This document shows positions 1 to 8,811 of a stretch of 64,000 nt of DNA, piece by piece. Under the pieces are notes generated by a model. The model saw only the letters and a program-made list of their open reading frames with translations, did not search any database and had not been told where the DNA came from. A program made the position numbers and the translations under genes. Origin of the DNA: Firmicutes bacterium UBA5201 (GTDB lineage Bacteria > Bacillota > Clostridia > Peptostreptococcales > Acidaminobacteraceae); NCBI GenBank assembly GCA_002412775.1, contig DHVT01000006.1:1-64000 (forward strand), given 5' to 3'. Each line of letters begins with the position of its first letter. The first letter of the stretch is position 1.

Positions 1-315
1 GTTCCAGAAGCTCCAGAAGCTCCAGTAGAATCTTCGGCTCCACAAGCATCATCAACCGTAGAGACATTCGAACTCGTAGAACTTGAAGAAGAAGAACTAC
101 CAGCTGGTCCAGCAATCGTAGAAGAAAAAGAAAAAGAGAAAGAGTCTAAAGAAGAGAAAGAACCAAAAGAAGAATTAATCACACTTGATATTCCAAACGA
201 AGCGATTCCAGAAGGAAGCGGATTGCCACAAACAGGTCAATTGCCAGCAGAATTATTCGTAGGTCTTGGTGGTTTGATCACAGCAGCAGGCGCATTCCTC
301 AAAAGAAAAAAATAA
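1..315 (+). CDS. LPQTG sortase-anchored surface protein, C-terminal part
   Basis: Frame 1 is open from the window edge to TAA at 313-315, so this is the last 104 residues of a longer protein. It runs through a Pro/Glu/Lys-rich wall-spanning stretch into LPQTG (about residues 76-80), a hydrophobic segment and a KRKK tail, the classic sortase A signal. The context GSGLPQTGQLPA is almost identical to the LPQTG protein at 38.3-39.8 kb, so both are probably substrates of one sortase. No sortase gene is in the window. The ectodomain lies outside and cannot be judged. Confidence 0.9.
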   Translation, partial: VPEAPEAPVESSAPQASSTVETFELVELEEEELPAGPAIVEEKEKEKESKEEKEPKEELITLDIPNEAIPEGSGLPQTGQLPAELFVGLGGLITAAGAFLKRKK

Positions 316-337
316 ATGATGAAGTAACCAAACATTG

Positions 338-366
338 AAGGAAGTCCATTGGGCTTCCTTTTTTTT
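338..366 (+). terminator. Intrinsic terminator after the LPQTG gene
   Basis: A 10-bp stem (338-347 with 351-360, one G-T pair), a 3-nt loop and eight T residues from 359 to 366. It closes the surface-protein transcript ahead of the Tad promoter. Confidence 0.85.
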
Positions 367-376
367 ACATTTTTTA

Positions 377-405
377 TTTACATATATTTACATTAATGAT
401 ATACT
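377..405 (+). promoter_or_regulatory. Sigma-A-type promoter of the Tad-like operon
   Basis: TTTACA at 377-382, a 17-bp spacer and TATACT at 400-405, 30 nt before the TTG start of the first pilus gene. The -35 lies in one of four TTTACAT repeats (364, 377, 387 and 407), which may be a regulator site. Confidence 0.7.
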
Positions 406-435
406 ATTTACATATTTTGGAAAAGGAGAACCGTA

Positions 436-1629
436 TTGAAAATTATCGCTTATGCCCGTTCTGAACAAAACGACTTATTAATGGAGCTAAAGTCGCTATA
501 TCCCGATATAGAAACACTACATAATATTCATAGACTGAAAAAGGAGGATTTGGTGACAACCCCTCATATTTTGATCATCGTCTCCCAGCCCTCACAGAGA
601 GAACAGAAATTCATCTCGGAATTGTTATTTTTGAAGATCATTAAACTCGAAGGTGTACGCACAGAAGGTATTGGAACGATAATCGTTGAAAACACGACAG
701 ATTTGGATGCGGTCATCAAAAATACAGAGAGAGAATTCAAGGAGCGGATCAAGAGCGATTACAAGAAAAACATCGAAAATCTCCAAGTGCTCACAGAAGA
801 TGAAAGACGATATCTTGAAAAACTATCCGGTGAAAACCTGGAGAAAAAAAGTGAAAAGAAGCTTTTTAAAAAGTCCAAAGGTGAAAAAGGCAAAAATGAA
901 CTGGAGATCAGGGGTCAGTTGACGGTGCTGGGTTCCGGAGAAGCAGCAGCGGAAATTGCGCGAATCTGCGCGAACTACGGCAAAAAGAAGGTTCTGCTCT
1001 TGGATGGCAATTTACTGAGTCCGTCCATGGATGTGCACTTCAACATCCAAAACATTCAGACCAGAATCGACAGTCACTTAAAGGGCATTGACAACACTGG
1101 GATCAACATCGGGCTCGATGCCATTGCGAAGAACGCCGATTTTGACAGCAATCTGAAGAAGATGGTTCATAAGGTCCAGCCGCGTCTGGATGTGATGCTC
1201 GGGAACTACAACTTATACAACTATGAACACTATGACACCGTCCAGTTCAAGGTATTGCTTGAGAAACTTAAATTGCACTACGATCTGGTCATTCTCAGCG
1301 TGTCACAGATGCCGTATGACAGTCTGACGCTTTTGGGATTGCATCACAGCAAGCTTAATTTGTTCATATGTGACAATTCAGAAGTCAGCATCCGTTATTG
1401 CAACAACGTCATAGAAATACTGAAGTCAAAACAAAATATTCCTGAAACGAAATTCTTAAGTGTGCTCCATGTGAAAGGCAATGGAAGTTCCGGAATAAGT
1501 GACAATTTGATGAAAGGCATTTTCAAAAAAATGTACATTGGACGGATTGAAGGGAAGAGCAGGAAGCGTACGAAAAGAACCGTTGATGTCATGAGAAAAG
1601 TGGAGGCGAGGTGTGAGCGATGGGATTAG
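436..1629 (+). CDS. CpaE/TadZ-like MinD-family protein of a Tad pilus system
   Basis: 397 aa, TTG start at 436 behind AAGGAG. The N-terminal ~115 residues look like the atypical receiver-like domain of CpaE/TadZ. A charged Lys/Glu linker follows, then a MinD/ParA-like domain from about residue 158. The expected P-loop reads GSGEAAAEIA and lacks the GKT lysine, although the next strand (KKVLLLDGN, with P and D downstream) is conserved. Family role: polar localisation of the Tad machine at the membrane. The missing P-loop lysine suggests no ATP hydrolysis (inference). It overlaps the next gene by 10 nt. Confidence 0.75.
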   Translation: MKIIAYARSEQNDLLMELKSLYPDIETLHNIHRLKKEDLVTTPHILIIVSQPSQREQKFISELLFLKIIKLEGVRTEGIGTIIVENTTDLDAVIKNTEREFKERIKSDYKKNIENLQVLTEDERRYLEKLSGENLEKKSEKKLFKKSKGEKGKNELEIRGQLTVLGSGEAAAEIARICANYGKKKVLLLDGNLLSPSMDVHFNIQNIQTRIDSHLKGIDNTGINIGLDAIAKNADFDSNLKKMVHKVQPRLDVMLGNYNLYNYEHYDTVQFKVLLEKLKLHYDLVILSVSQMPYDSLTLLGLHHSKLNLFICDNSEVSIRYCNNVIEILKSKQNIPETKFLSVLHVKGNGSSGISDNLMKGIFKKMYIGRIEGKSRKRTKRTVDVMRKVEARCERWD

Positions 1630-2789
1630 TCAACAGCATACATGATCCAATGGTGGATTACGATACCTCCTCCTATCAGAAGACGTCCAAATGGGCCAGC
1701 ATACTCCTGGATGAGATTGTTTATGAATATGCCGCACTGATTGCGGACATTGAGGATGGAAAAGTCGATCCATCCTACCTAAAAAAAGAAATCGAGAAAA
1801 AGGTAGACCAACAAAAAGGGCTGTTCAAAGCGGAGCAAATCAAAAAAGAAATCTTCGATACCATTTATGGGTATGGATTGCTTCAAAGTTTCATTGTGGA
1901 TCCGGATGTGAGTGATATTGACATCCCGAGATTTGATTTCATACTCATCAAACGGTTCGGAAACTTCGAACATATCAAGGAAACCTTTTCCTGTGAAGAA
2001 TCCTTTGAACAGTTTTGCAGATTGTTGATCATTCGCCATGGCGGTGTGATCAACGCCGTAGATGCGCATTGTAGAGTCAGCGACAAGAATAACCGTCTGA
2101 GAATCAACGTAAGCATCCCGCCGAGAAATGCGACAGGAACGTCACTGAATATCAGAAAGCATAAACGTGAAGCCTATGAGTATGACACTTTGGAGGACCT
2201 TGGTTTTTTGGATGGGCAATCCCGAAAAATCATTGAAGAAATGAATCGTTCCGGCAAAAATATTCTGGTTTGCGGAAAAGGCGCATCGGGCAAAACGACA
2301 TTGCTCAGAACGCTCATCGAAAACGGGGATAAGTATGAGCGAATGTTGATATGCGAGTCGGATACGGAACTTTATCCACAGAAGAAAAACACGATCGTTC
2401 AACACATCGAAAAAAGAAGAAACAAGCGAGGTTCTGGCAGTCTTGAATCGCTCATTAAAGAAGGGCTCACCATGTCACTCGACGCATACTGCATTGGGGA
2501 AATCACAGGATCCGAAGCTTGGCCATTCGTCAAAGCGGGGTATACCGACCATCGGATATTGGGCACTTTGCATGCTCAGTCGAGTTTTGACGCACTGGAA
2601 CGTTTGCTCATGCTCATGGAAAATGAGACGAGGATTGAAGAAACCGCACTCAAATGCATTTTGGCAAACAGCATGGAAATCATCATTTATCTGAGGCATT
2701 TTTCAGTGCATGAAATCATAGGTGTGAAGGGTTATGACAAAGCCCGTAAAGCCTATGAGTACGAAGTCCTTTACAGGAAGGAGGGATGA
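1620..2789 (+). CDS. CpaF/TadA-type secretion ATPase
   Basis: 389 aa, ATG at 1620 inside the end of the previous gene. Type II/IV secretion ATPase fold: a helical N-terminal domain, Walker A GKGASGKTT near residue 221, an Asp/Glu box (ICESDTEL), Walker B-like CIGEITGSEAW (family usual GEIRG) and His box LGTLHAQSS. This is the motor that powers assembly or export of Flp-type pilins from the cytoplasmic face. The TGA stop overlaps an ATG at 2786, which indicates coupling with the TadB-like gene. Confidence 0.88.
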   Translation: MGLVNSIHDPMVDYDTSSYQKTSKWASILLDEIVYEYAALIADIEDGKVDPSYLKKEIEKKVDQQKGLFKAEQIKKEIFDTIYGYGLLQSFIVDPDVSDIDIPRFDFILIKRFGNFEHIKETFSCEESFEQFCRLLIIRHGGVINAVDAHCRVSDKNNRLRINVSIPPRNATGTSLNIRKHKREAYEYDTLEDLGFLDGQSRKIIEEMNRSGKNILVCGKGASGKTTLLRTLIENGDKYERMLICESDTELYPQKKNTIVQHIEKRRNKRGSGSLESLIKEGLTMSLDAYCIGEITGSEAWPFVKAGYTDHRILGTLHAQSSFDALERLLMLMENETRIEETALKCILANSMEIIIYLRHFSVHEIIGVKGYDKARKAYEYEVLYRKEG

Positions 2790-2791
2790 TC

Positions 2792-3682
2792 ATGTATTGG
2801 GTAGCGTTGATCAATGTGCTGGCCTTGACGGTTCTTTTCAGAAAAGAACATAAAATCAAAAAGACGATCCTTCCTGTCAAAAGGCCACTGAGGGTGCATC
2901 ATCAGAGCTTCATGGTTCCAAGAGCGTGGTTATACAAAATGGATAGGCGCTACGTGGTACAAACGTTTCTGGAGGAATGGTTGGGCCAAGGAAGACTCGC
3001 GAAGTTTTGGCTGGGCTGGGCACTGATTCTGGCAACCGGGATTTACTTCATCAACTTGCCTATTGGACTGAAAATCCTGTTTTGGATCATGGCCATGTGT
3101 CTGCCGGCAGTGCTTTTGGAATGGCGTCTGGAGTGGATTGATAACAATATCGACAAAACGCTCTTTGCATTCCTGTCCAAAGCCAACGCATGTCTGATCC
3201 AAAACGAGGATCTGATCAATGCTCTGCTCGAAGTGGAAAGATCGAACACAAACGTCTATATCAGGAAGGGTCTGAAAGTGTTCAATACGGCTATCAGGGC
3301 CGGGGTCTCATCGGAAGTGGCGTTCACCATGCTGCTGGACGCCACACATCATGATTACCTGAGGTATATTTACCTCAATGTGGAGCAAGTGCATCTCAGA
3401 CAAGGAGATGTCGTTGAACTTTTAAGAGCACTGGAGAATGAGTATACGGCCATACAGATTGAACTCAATAAAAGAAAAATCGAATTGCAACATGACCGGA
3501 ACCTCACATTGTTCAGTTTTGTGCTGGTAGTGTTGACGGCGCTTAGAATCATCAAAACACACGATTATATCATCACTTTTTATCTCAACTCGGCCTTGGG
3601 CCAAGTTTTAAGTTTCATGCTTGTCCTTTCAATGGGCATAGGACTGGGCATCGTCATAATCGCATCCAGAAAACGCGTATAG
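2792..3682 (+). CDS. TadB-like inner-membrane platform protein
   Basis: About 296 aa. An ATG at 2786 exists, but AGGAAGGAGGG ends at 2785, so ATG 2792 has the proper spacing. An N-terminal TM segment, a paired hydrophobic stretch around residues 75-110, a cytoplasmic T2SF-type helical domain and two C-terminal TM segments match the GspF/TadB family, which forms the platform that works with the CpaF ATPase. Clear position in the operon. Sequence similarity is judged by layout more than by motifs. Confidence 0.72.
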   Translation: MYWVALINVLALTVLFRKEHKIKKTILPVKRPLRVHHQSFMVPRAWLYKMDRRYVVQTFLEEWLGQGRLAKFWLGWALILATGIYFINLPIGLKILFWIMAMCLPAVLLEWRLEWIDNNIDKTLFAFLSKANACLIQNEDLINALLEVERSNTNVYIRKGLKVFNTAIRAGVSSEVAFTMLLDATHHDYLRYIYLNVEQVHLRQGDVVELLRALENEYTAIQIELNKRKIELQHDRNLTLFSFVLVVLTALRIIKTHDYIITFYLNSALGQVLSFMLVLSMGIGLGIVIIASRKRV

Positions 3683-3691
3683 GAGGGTGGC

Positions 3692-4309
3692 ATGCAAATC
3701 ATAGTTGGGTTGGTCAATGTGGTGATGGTCGCGCTCGTCCTGGACGGGCTAGGCAAACGGTGGCTGATGAACCGGATTCTACCGCTTCAGCACGAGCGAC
3801 CACGCAGGTTTAAAGGAAAAACCATCGGAATACATTCCAAACGGAAACACAACACTGAACTCTCAAAGAATTTTTACAGGCTTTACAAGTACATAACCAT
3901 TCAAATCACAGCGGGATCCAGGCCCGAGGACATTTACAAGTCGCTTTACAAGATTGTTCATGCCAAAGCACTAAAGGCGGAGCTGCTTCAATTTTCAGTC
4001 ATACTCACTCAGCGCCATGACATCAAACAAAGTCTGGAAGGGCTCAAAAAGCGATTCGATTTTGATGAGGGGCAGATTTTTGTCGGCATTTTGGAAAGCA
4101 TGTCGGGAACAGGATTATCTGCGGATGCGTTCATGAGGCTTGATCACATGCTCTTTCAAAAGTATCTGTCAGGGATCAGGGCCGGAACAGACAAAGTGAG
4201 ACAACTGTATTTGGCGGCGGTGGTCACGTTCACTGCTGTGACCACGTGTATGCTGTTGTTTCCAATCCTTCATCAAATGTTCTATTCGGCAAAAAAAATA
4301 TTCATATAA
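3692..4309 (+). CDS. TadC-like platform protein (short)
   Basis: 205 aa, ATG 3692 with AGGAGGG upstream. One N-terminal TM segment, a basic region, a T2SF-like helical bundle and a single predicted TM near the C-terminus (LAAVVTFTAVTTCMLLFPIL). It is clearly shorter than a standard TadC (about 300 aa). Placed after TadB as in other tad loci; call from synteny and topology. Confidence 0.6.
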   Translation: MQIIVGLVNVVMVALVLDGLGKRWLMNRILPLQHERPRRFKGKTIGIHSKRKHNTELSKNFYRLYKYITIQITAGSRPEDIYKSLYKIVHAKALKAELLQFSVILTQRHDIKQSLEGLKKRFDFDEGQIFVGILESMSGTGLSADAFMRLDHMLFQKYLSGIRAGTDKVRQLYLAAVVTFTAVTTCMLLFPILHQMFYSAKKIFI

Positions 4310-4330
4310 TCTATTCACGAGGAGAAAACA

Positions 4331-4537
4331 ATGGAGAAAAAGAGATTTAAAATCAAGGAATGGCTAAAAAGCGAAAGAGGAGAATTTGGGATGAGTGCAA
4401 TCATTGGAGTGGCCATTGGCCTTATTGTGGCTGCGTTCATATTGATTCCTGGGATACAGGCATTTGCCACACAAATCATGACAGACATGCAAAATTGGTG
4501 GGCCAATGCGATCAGTTCACAGCTGTTCCCCAACTGA
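4331..4537 (+). CDS. Flp-type prepilin-like small protein
   Basis: 68 aa, ATG 4331 with GAGGAG upstream. A basic N-terminus containing SERGEFGMS is followed by one long hydrophobic helix (about residues 20-45) and a short polar tail. This is the layout of Flp/TadE-class prepilins, where a Glu sits at the start of the helix. It is the best candidate for the major pilin of this operon. No prepilin peptidase is in the window, so processing cannot be tested here. Confidence 0.6.
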   Translation: MEKKRFKIKEWLKSERGEFGMSAIIGVAIGLIVAAFILIPGIQAFATQIMTDMQNWWANAISSQLFPN

Positions 4538-4539
4538 TC

Positions 4540-4926
4540 ATGGGGATTGATCAGGTCATTGTGGCGGGAATCGTCATCATCATCGTGATTACCATATGTT
4601 TGGTGTTCTTCGATTTTCTGATGCCACTTTACGCGAAACAACAATTTGAGAATTTATGCAGAACCTACGTCCTGATCGCCGAATCCGAAAATGGGCTATC
4701 CACTGAAAAGAAGAATCGGCTGAAGGAGAAAATATTGACACTTGGAGTGGAGGATGTCGTCATCACCGCTCAAAACATCAATGAAGTCAAAAGAAACGAA
4801 ACAATTGAGATCAAGGTGGAAGGACAGTATGTGGTTGGTGGGATTGCGGGGCTATTCAAACGGGAAAACAAGACCATGTCGTTCAAATTCGAGTCGGAGG
4901 TCTATGCGAGGCGCGTTGTCAATTGA
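4540..4926 (+). CDS. TadE/pseudopilin-like membrane protein
   Basis: 128 aa from ATG 4540, 3 nt after the pilin stop. A longer upstream extension of the frame is only out-of-frame pilin gene. One N-terminal TM helix (VIVAGIVIIIVITICLVFF) precedes a soluble domain of about 95 residues. No good RBS, so translational coupling to the pilin is likely. Position and topology suggest a minor pilin; no specific family recognised. Confidence 0.55.
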   Translation: MGIDQVIVAGIVIIIVITICLVFFDFLMPLYAKQQFENLCRTYVLIAESENGLSTEKKNRLKEKILTLGVEDVVITAQNINEVKRNETIEIKVEGQYVVGGIAGLFKRENKTMSFKFESEVYARRVVN

Positions 4927-5362
4927 ATGTTCAAGTGGCTCCGCAGCTATAGGTTGGGTGATTTCAATATTCTTTTTCGTCATATTTGCAGTCTTTCCGT
5001 TATCAATGATGGCACTGGAAATGAAGGCGTATGATGTTCAGAATCAGAAAGTTGTGTTGGCATCCGAACTGGCCGCCATCGATTTGGTCCTCGACTTGTC
5101 GCCTGAGGCACTCAGCGAGGGCGCTCTCGGTTGGCGGAGTGACACGAGGGAAGCCTATGGGATGCTGCTCAGAAGGAAACTGAATCATCTCACTTGCGAG
5201 ATCGAACCAGAAAATATTGAGGTCACCTGGAATCCCGATGGGAGAATTCCCGCAATAGACATTAGATATACGTACATCTATACGAGTCAATTGATGCGTA
5301 GTCCGGAACTGTCCAAAGTGATGCAAGTTGAGTTTAAATATGAACTGCCAATGGATTTTTAG
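4904..5362 (+). CDS. TadE-like minor pilin/membrane protein
   Basis: About 152 aa from ATG 4904 (GGAGG at 4896-4900 is close; TTG 4916 is an alternative). The N-terminus SIECSSGSAAIGWVISIFFF and a single hydrophobic helix resemble TadE-type minor pilins, with a soluble domain after it. It overlaps the preceding gene by 23 nt, and another pilus gene starts 9 nt after its stop. Confidence 0.5.
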   Translation: MRGALSIECSSGSAAIGWVISIFFFVIFAVFPLSMMALEMKAYDVQNQKVVLASELAAIDLVLDLSPEALSEGALGWRSDTREAYGMLLRRKLNHLTCEIEPENIEVTWNPDGRIPAIDIRYTYIYTSQLMRSPELSKVMQVEFKYELPMDF

Positions 5363-5371
5363 GAGGGAGCT

Positions 5372-5962
5372 TTGAAGAGATTAATAACAGTTGGGGCGGT
5401 TTTGCTGCTGGGGCTCATTTTGACCGTAATGGAAATCAACTGGATCCAGAATGAGAAAAAAATGGATACAGTCCCTGTGGTGGCATTGACCAAAAGTGTT
5501 GAAGCGGGAAGCACAATCAAAAGAACAGATCTGGCCATAAAGGAAATCGACAAGTCCTTATGGAGCGAAGGCTACGTGAGCAAGCTTGAGGATGTCGCCG
5601 GAAAGACTTTGCTGGTTGGTATGGAAGGCCATTCGGTCGTCACCAAAGGGAGTTTGAAGGAAAATGCCTATGCATCTCCTGAAAGTGGCAACGCCTTGAC
5701 CACCATCAAACTGGCTCCGGAAGAGGCGCTTTGCTGGACGCTGTCGACTGGAGAACCCGTCAATGTGGTATTGGTGGATTCAATGCTTGTTTTGAGGGAT
5801 CTGGGCGAGGTTACGGTAAAGGGTTTATACGACAATTATCTGATGGATTCGGATGTGCCTGTGTATGTTTTGGTGGAAGGATCCAGAAAGACAATCGAAA
5901 ATATCGTCACTCACCGTGAAAGCGGTCAGATGGAACTGTTAAAACGAGGTGATGAAAAGTGA
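5372..5962 (+). CDS. CpaB/RcpC-like SAF-domain pilus assembly protein
   Basis: 196 aa, TTG start at 5372 with GGAGGGAG upstream. An N-terminal TM segment is followed by a SAF-type domain (residues ~30-90: VVALTKSVEAGSTIKRTDL) and a second beta-rich region. CpaB/RcpC proteins are extracytoplasmic assembly factors of Tad systems. Last gene of the pilus block; 46 nt separate it from the signalling gene. Confidence 0.7.
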   Translation: MKRLITVGAVLLLGLILTVMEINWIQNEKKMDTVPVVALTKSVEAGSTIKRTDLAIKEIDKSLWSEGYVSKLEDVAGKTLLVGMEGHSVVTKGSLKENAYASPESGNALTTIKLAPEEALCWTLSTGEPVNVVLVDSMLVLRDLGEVTVKGLYDNYLMDSDVPVYVLVEGSRKTIENIVTHRESGQMELLKRGDEK

Positions 5963-6008
5963 ATTAAATGATATAATTGAACCAAATAACGGTTTGAAAG
6001 GAGTGTCT

Positions 6009-7556
6009 ATGGATTACAGCAGACTCTCGAGAGAATCATTGATTCACGAAATCGAGCAACTCAACCAATCCTTCGAAAAAGCGAAAATGGTTGAAAAAGG
6101 GTATCAACTCGGTGTGCATAATCTGCTCGATGAAATTGAAACGCCAGTCTATTGGGTCAAATCCGACTACAGTGTCTATTGGGCGAATCGATTTTGTCTG
6201 GAGACACACCACAATATAGCCAATCAAAAATGTTATCAGATTTTTTTCGGATTCACTGACGTATGTGAAGGCTGCAAATTGCAGCAAGTCATTGAGGACA
6301 ATAAAATCAGCATTCATCGTATACAAAAGGAGGACAGTTTCAAAGAGGTTTATCAAATGCCTGTTGTCAGAGGAGACTATATCGGGGTTCTCGAGTTTCA
6401 GTATGACGCAAGAGAAGCTTTCGAAACACTCCGGGCGCAACAGAAATTATTGGAGCGTTATAAGCTTGAAAACGCCGAATTGTATCATAAAAACCAAAAC
6501 ATGTCACAATTCATTGAACGCTTTTCAAAATCGCTTCGAACACCGCTCCGTGCGCTCAACGGTTACTTTCTCCTATCGGATAAAGAGAAGGACGAAATCT
6601 ATCTGAAAACGCTCAAGGACACAGCTGAACAACTCTATGAGACATTGAATAAAATGATTATGGCATCAAAATATGACGAACGGAATATTGTACTCAGGAA
6701 AGAAGAGTTCAAACTGCTCAATGTGATCTCCGAAGCGACAGATCAAGCGCGTCTTTACAGACCTGCCGGTCCGATTCATCTGCTTTGCGCCCCTACGATA
6801 CCAGAGGTGATCAAGGGCGATGCGATGAATTTCAAATTGCTGCTTTCATACCTTTATGAAATCGTGATGCATTTCAGTGAAAACAACCCAATCCATGTGT
6901 CCATAACGGAAATTTCGCAGACAAGAAGCAAAATCAATCTGAAATTCACCTACTCCGCCGAACAGGGGGAATCCGTGGATGCAGGCAAAATGTTGGATTA
7001 CTTTGAGCTCGAAAGAAAAATGGATTATGATTCCATTGAAGCCTACTCCATTTCACTTGGAATTCACCTTGCAAGGCAAATCGTGGAGGCTTTTGGTGGA
7101 ACGATAGAAATCGCAAGCAGTTTGGATCAGGAAATCTACGCCAATGTCGTACTGGGATTCGACAAGTTGTCCCCTTTGGAAAGTCAAACAGAAACACCGG
7201 TCAACAATGTAGTGAACAGGGTACTGATTGTCGATTTTGAAAAACCGGACATCGCACTTGAAGTTTTTGAGGAGTATGAGCTTTACTTTGCCCAAACAGG
7301 GGATGAGGCCATCCGTCTTTACTTTGAAAAAGAACCCGATCTGATGCTCATCAACGTGAGTGTGGAGCAGTGTGACGGATTCGAGGTGTTTGACGAAATC
7401 GAGAGACGAAGAAAAACACATCGGCCTATTGTCTCCATGTCCAAGAAACTCATAGACAACGAGCGCGTTTTCATGCAGGATTACGGTTTTGACGATTACA
7501 TCCCAAAACCACTGACAAGCGAAAACTTCAAACAGATTGTGGGCAAATATTTATAA
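6009..7556 (+). CDS. Pseudo-hybrid sensor protein (PAS + His-less kinase + Asp-less receiver)
   Basis: 515 aa from ATG 6009, which has AAAGGAGTG at the right distance; an upstream in-frame start at 5949 lacks one. Coiled coil (~1-30), PAS-like domain with a CEGC pair (~35-130), coiled coil, HisKA-like helix, degraded HATPase domain (GGTIEI present, GxGLG reads SISLG) and C-terminal receiver (~400-515). The dimerisation-helix signature SHELRTPL reads SKSLRTPL, with Lys174 in place of His. The receiver acceptor strand reads LMLINVS, with Asn449 in place of Asp, while the later PKP lysine is kept. Probably a non-catalytic signalling scaffold for the pilus locus (inference). Confidence 0.75.
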   Translation: MDYSRLSRESLIHEIEQLNQSFEKAKMVEKGYQLGVHNLLDEIETPVYWVKSDYSVYWANRFCLETHHNIANQKCYQIFFGFTDVCEGCKLQQVIEDNKISIHRIQKEDSFKEVYQMPVVRGDYIGVLEFQYDAREAFETLRAQQKLLERYKLENAELYHKNQNMSQFIERFSKSLRTPLRALNGYFLLSDKEKDEIYLKTLKDTAEQLYETLNKMIMASKYDERNIVLRKEEFKLLNVISEATDQARLYRPAGPIHLLCAPTIPEVIKGDAMNFKLLLSYLYEIVMHFSENNPIHVSITEISQTRSKINLKFTYSAEQGESVDAGKMLDYFELERKMDYDSIEAYSISLGIHLARQIVEAFGGTIEIASSLDQEIYANVVLGFDKLSPLESQTETPVNNVVNRVLIVDFEKPDIALEVFEEYELYFAQTGDEAIRLYFEKEPDLMLINVSVEQCDGFEVFDEIERRRKTHRPIVSMSKKLIDNERVFMQDYGFDDYIPKPLTSENFKQIVGKYL

Positions 7557-7576
7557 ATTTGATAAGCATACATTAA

Positions 7577-7600
7577 AAATGGGCGCCCAGGCGCCCATTT
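7577..7600 (+). terminator. Hairpin terminator between signalling and methyltransferase genes
   Basis: Perfect 9-bp stem AAATGGGCG/CGCCCATTT (7577-7585 with 7592-7600) just after the sensor stop; the T tract is short. Confidence 0.55.
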
Positions 7601-7601
7601 G

Positions 7602-7610
7602 TGGTATAAT
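7602..7610 (+). promoter_or_regulatory. Extended -10 promoter of the RNA methyltransferase gene
   Basis: TGGTATAAT (TG-N-TATAAT) 40 nt before ATG 7650. No convincing -35, as is usual for extended -10 promoters. Confidence 0.5.
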
Positions 7611-7649
7611 CATATAGAATATCACACGCTTATCGAATGGAGTGAAAGT

Positions 7650-8798
7650 ATGAAATTGAGATTGATCGCCACTGCCGTTTTTGGTATGGAAGCCATTGTG
7701 GCACAAGAGATAAAAGATTTGGGATTTGAAAATGTGGTTGTGGAGAACGGTAGGGTTCTTTTCGACTCGGATGAGCTTGGCCTTGCGCGTGCAAATATGT
7801 GGCTCAGAACCGCTGAACGCGTTTTTATTTGTGTAGGTCAGTTCAAAGCGAACAAGTTTGAGACGCTTTTTGATGAAATCAACAAACTTCCTTGGGAAGT
7901 CTATATTGCAAAGGATGCCGCATTCCCGGTGGATGCCAAGTCTGTGAAATCGACACTTTTCAGTTTGTCGGACATACAAAGTCTGACCAAGAAGGCAATC
8001 GTCAAGCGATTGACCAAATTGTATCGAGTGGAATGGTTTGAGGAGACACAGGAAACGTATAGAATTCTCGTCTCCATTTTAAAGGATGAGGTGACAGTGA
8101 GCATTGACACTTCAGGTTCGGGGCTTCACAGAAGAGGCTATCGTGCCAAAGGCAACGAGGCTCCGCTTAAGGAAACCCTTGCTGCGGGATTGCTCCTGGT
8201 CAGCAAATGGAGAGCGGAAAGACCGCTGATCGACCCGTTCTGCGGATCGGGAACCATAGTCATCGAAGCCGCCATGATGGCGAAGCACATCGCTCCAGGG
8301 CTCAATAGGGAATTTGACTCCGAAAAATGGAGATGGATGGATCCTGAAATATGGGAAAAAGTGCGAAATGAAGCTAAAGAATCCGTCATAGAGGCCATAG
8401 ATGTCAAAATCGAAGGTTATGATATGGATCCAAGAGCGATTTACATCGCAAGAGAAAACGCCGAACTTGCAGGCGTCGCAGACATCGTTCATTTTCAGGT
8501 GCGCGACGTGAAGGACTTCAGCACATCCAGGCAGTATGGAACGATTATCTGCAATCCGCCATACGGAGAAAGACTGAACGAAGTCAAGGAAGTGGAGCAA
8601 CTTTACAAATTGATGGGCAAGGTGTTCAAACCCTATACCACTTGGTCCAAGTTCGTCATCACATCACATGATGGATTTGAGAATGCTTATGGTGAAAAGT
8701 CCACCAAAAACAGAAAGCTCTACAACGGTCGAATCAAGACGCATTTCTATATGTACTTTGGTGAAAGACCACCGAGACAACCCAAAGAAAATCAGTAA
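7650..8798 (+). CDS. rlmL: THUMP-domain class I RNA methyltransferase (RlmL/YpsC family)
   Basis: 382 aa from ATG 7650 (the open frame extends upstream without an RBS). N-terminal ferredoxin-like/THUMP region (residues 1-150) for RNA binding, then a Rossmann SAM-methyltransferase domain with PFCGSGTIVIEAA (motif I) and NPPYGERL (motif IV, ~residue 300). The family methylates guanine N2 in 23S rRNA. The fold is certain; the exact target base is by homology. It precedes a membrane-anchored protein, 13 nt apart. Confidence 0.9.
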   Translation: MKLRLIATAVFGMEAIVAQEIKDLGFENVVVENGRVLFDSDELGLARANMWLRTAERVFICVGQFKANKFETLFDEINKLPWEVYIAKDAAFPVDAKSVKSTLFSLSDIQSLTKKAIVKRLTKLYRVEWFEETQETYRILVSILKDEVTVSIDTSGSGLHRRGYRAKGNEAPLKETLAAGLLLVSKWRAERPLIDPFCGSGTIVIEAAMMAKHIAPGLNREFDSEKWRWMDPEIWEKVRNEAKESVIEAIDVKIEGYDMDPRAIYIARENAELAGVADIVHFQVRDVKDFSTSRQYGTIICNPPYGERLNEVKEVEQLYKLMGKVFKPYTTWSKFVITSHDGFENAYGEKSTKNRKLYNGRIKTHFYMYFGERPPRQPKENQ

Positions 8799-8811
8799 AG
8801 GATGAATTCGC

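Noticed and set aside
4360..4539. N-terminal extension of the TadE-like ORF
   Set aside because: This part is an out-of-frame reading of the pilin gene; ATG 4540 is the sensible start.
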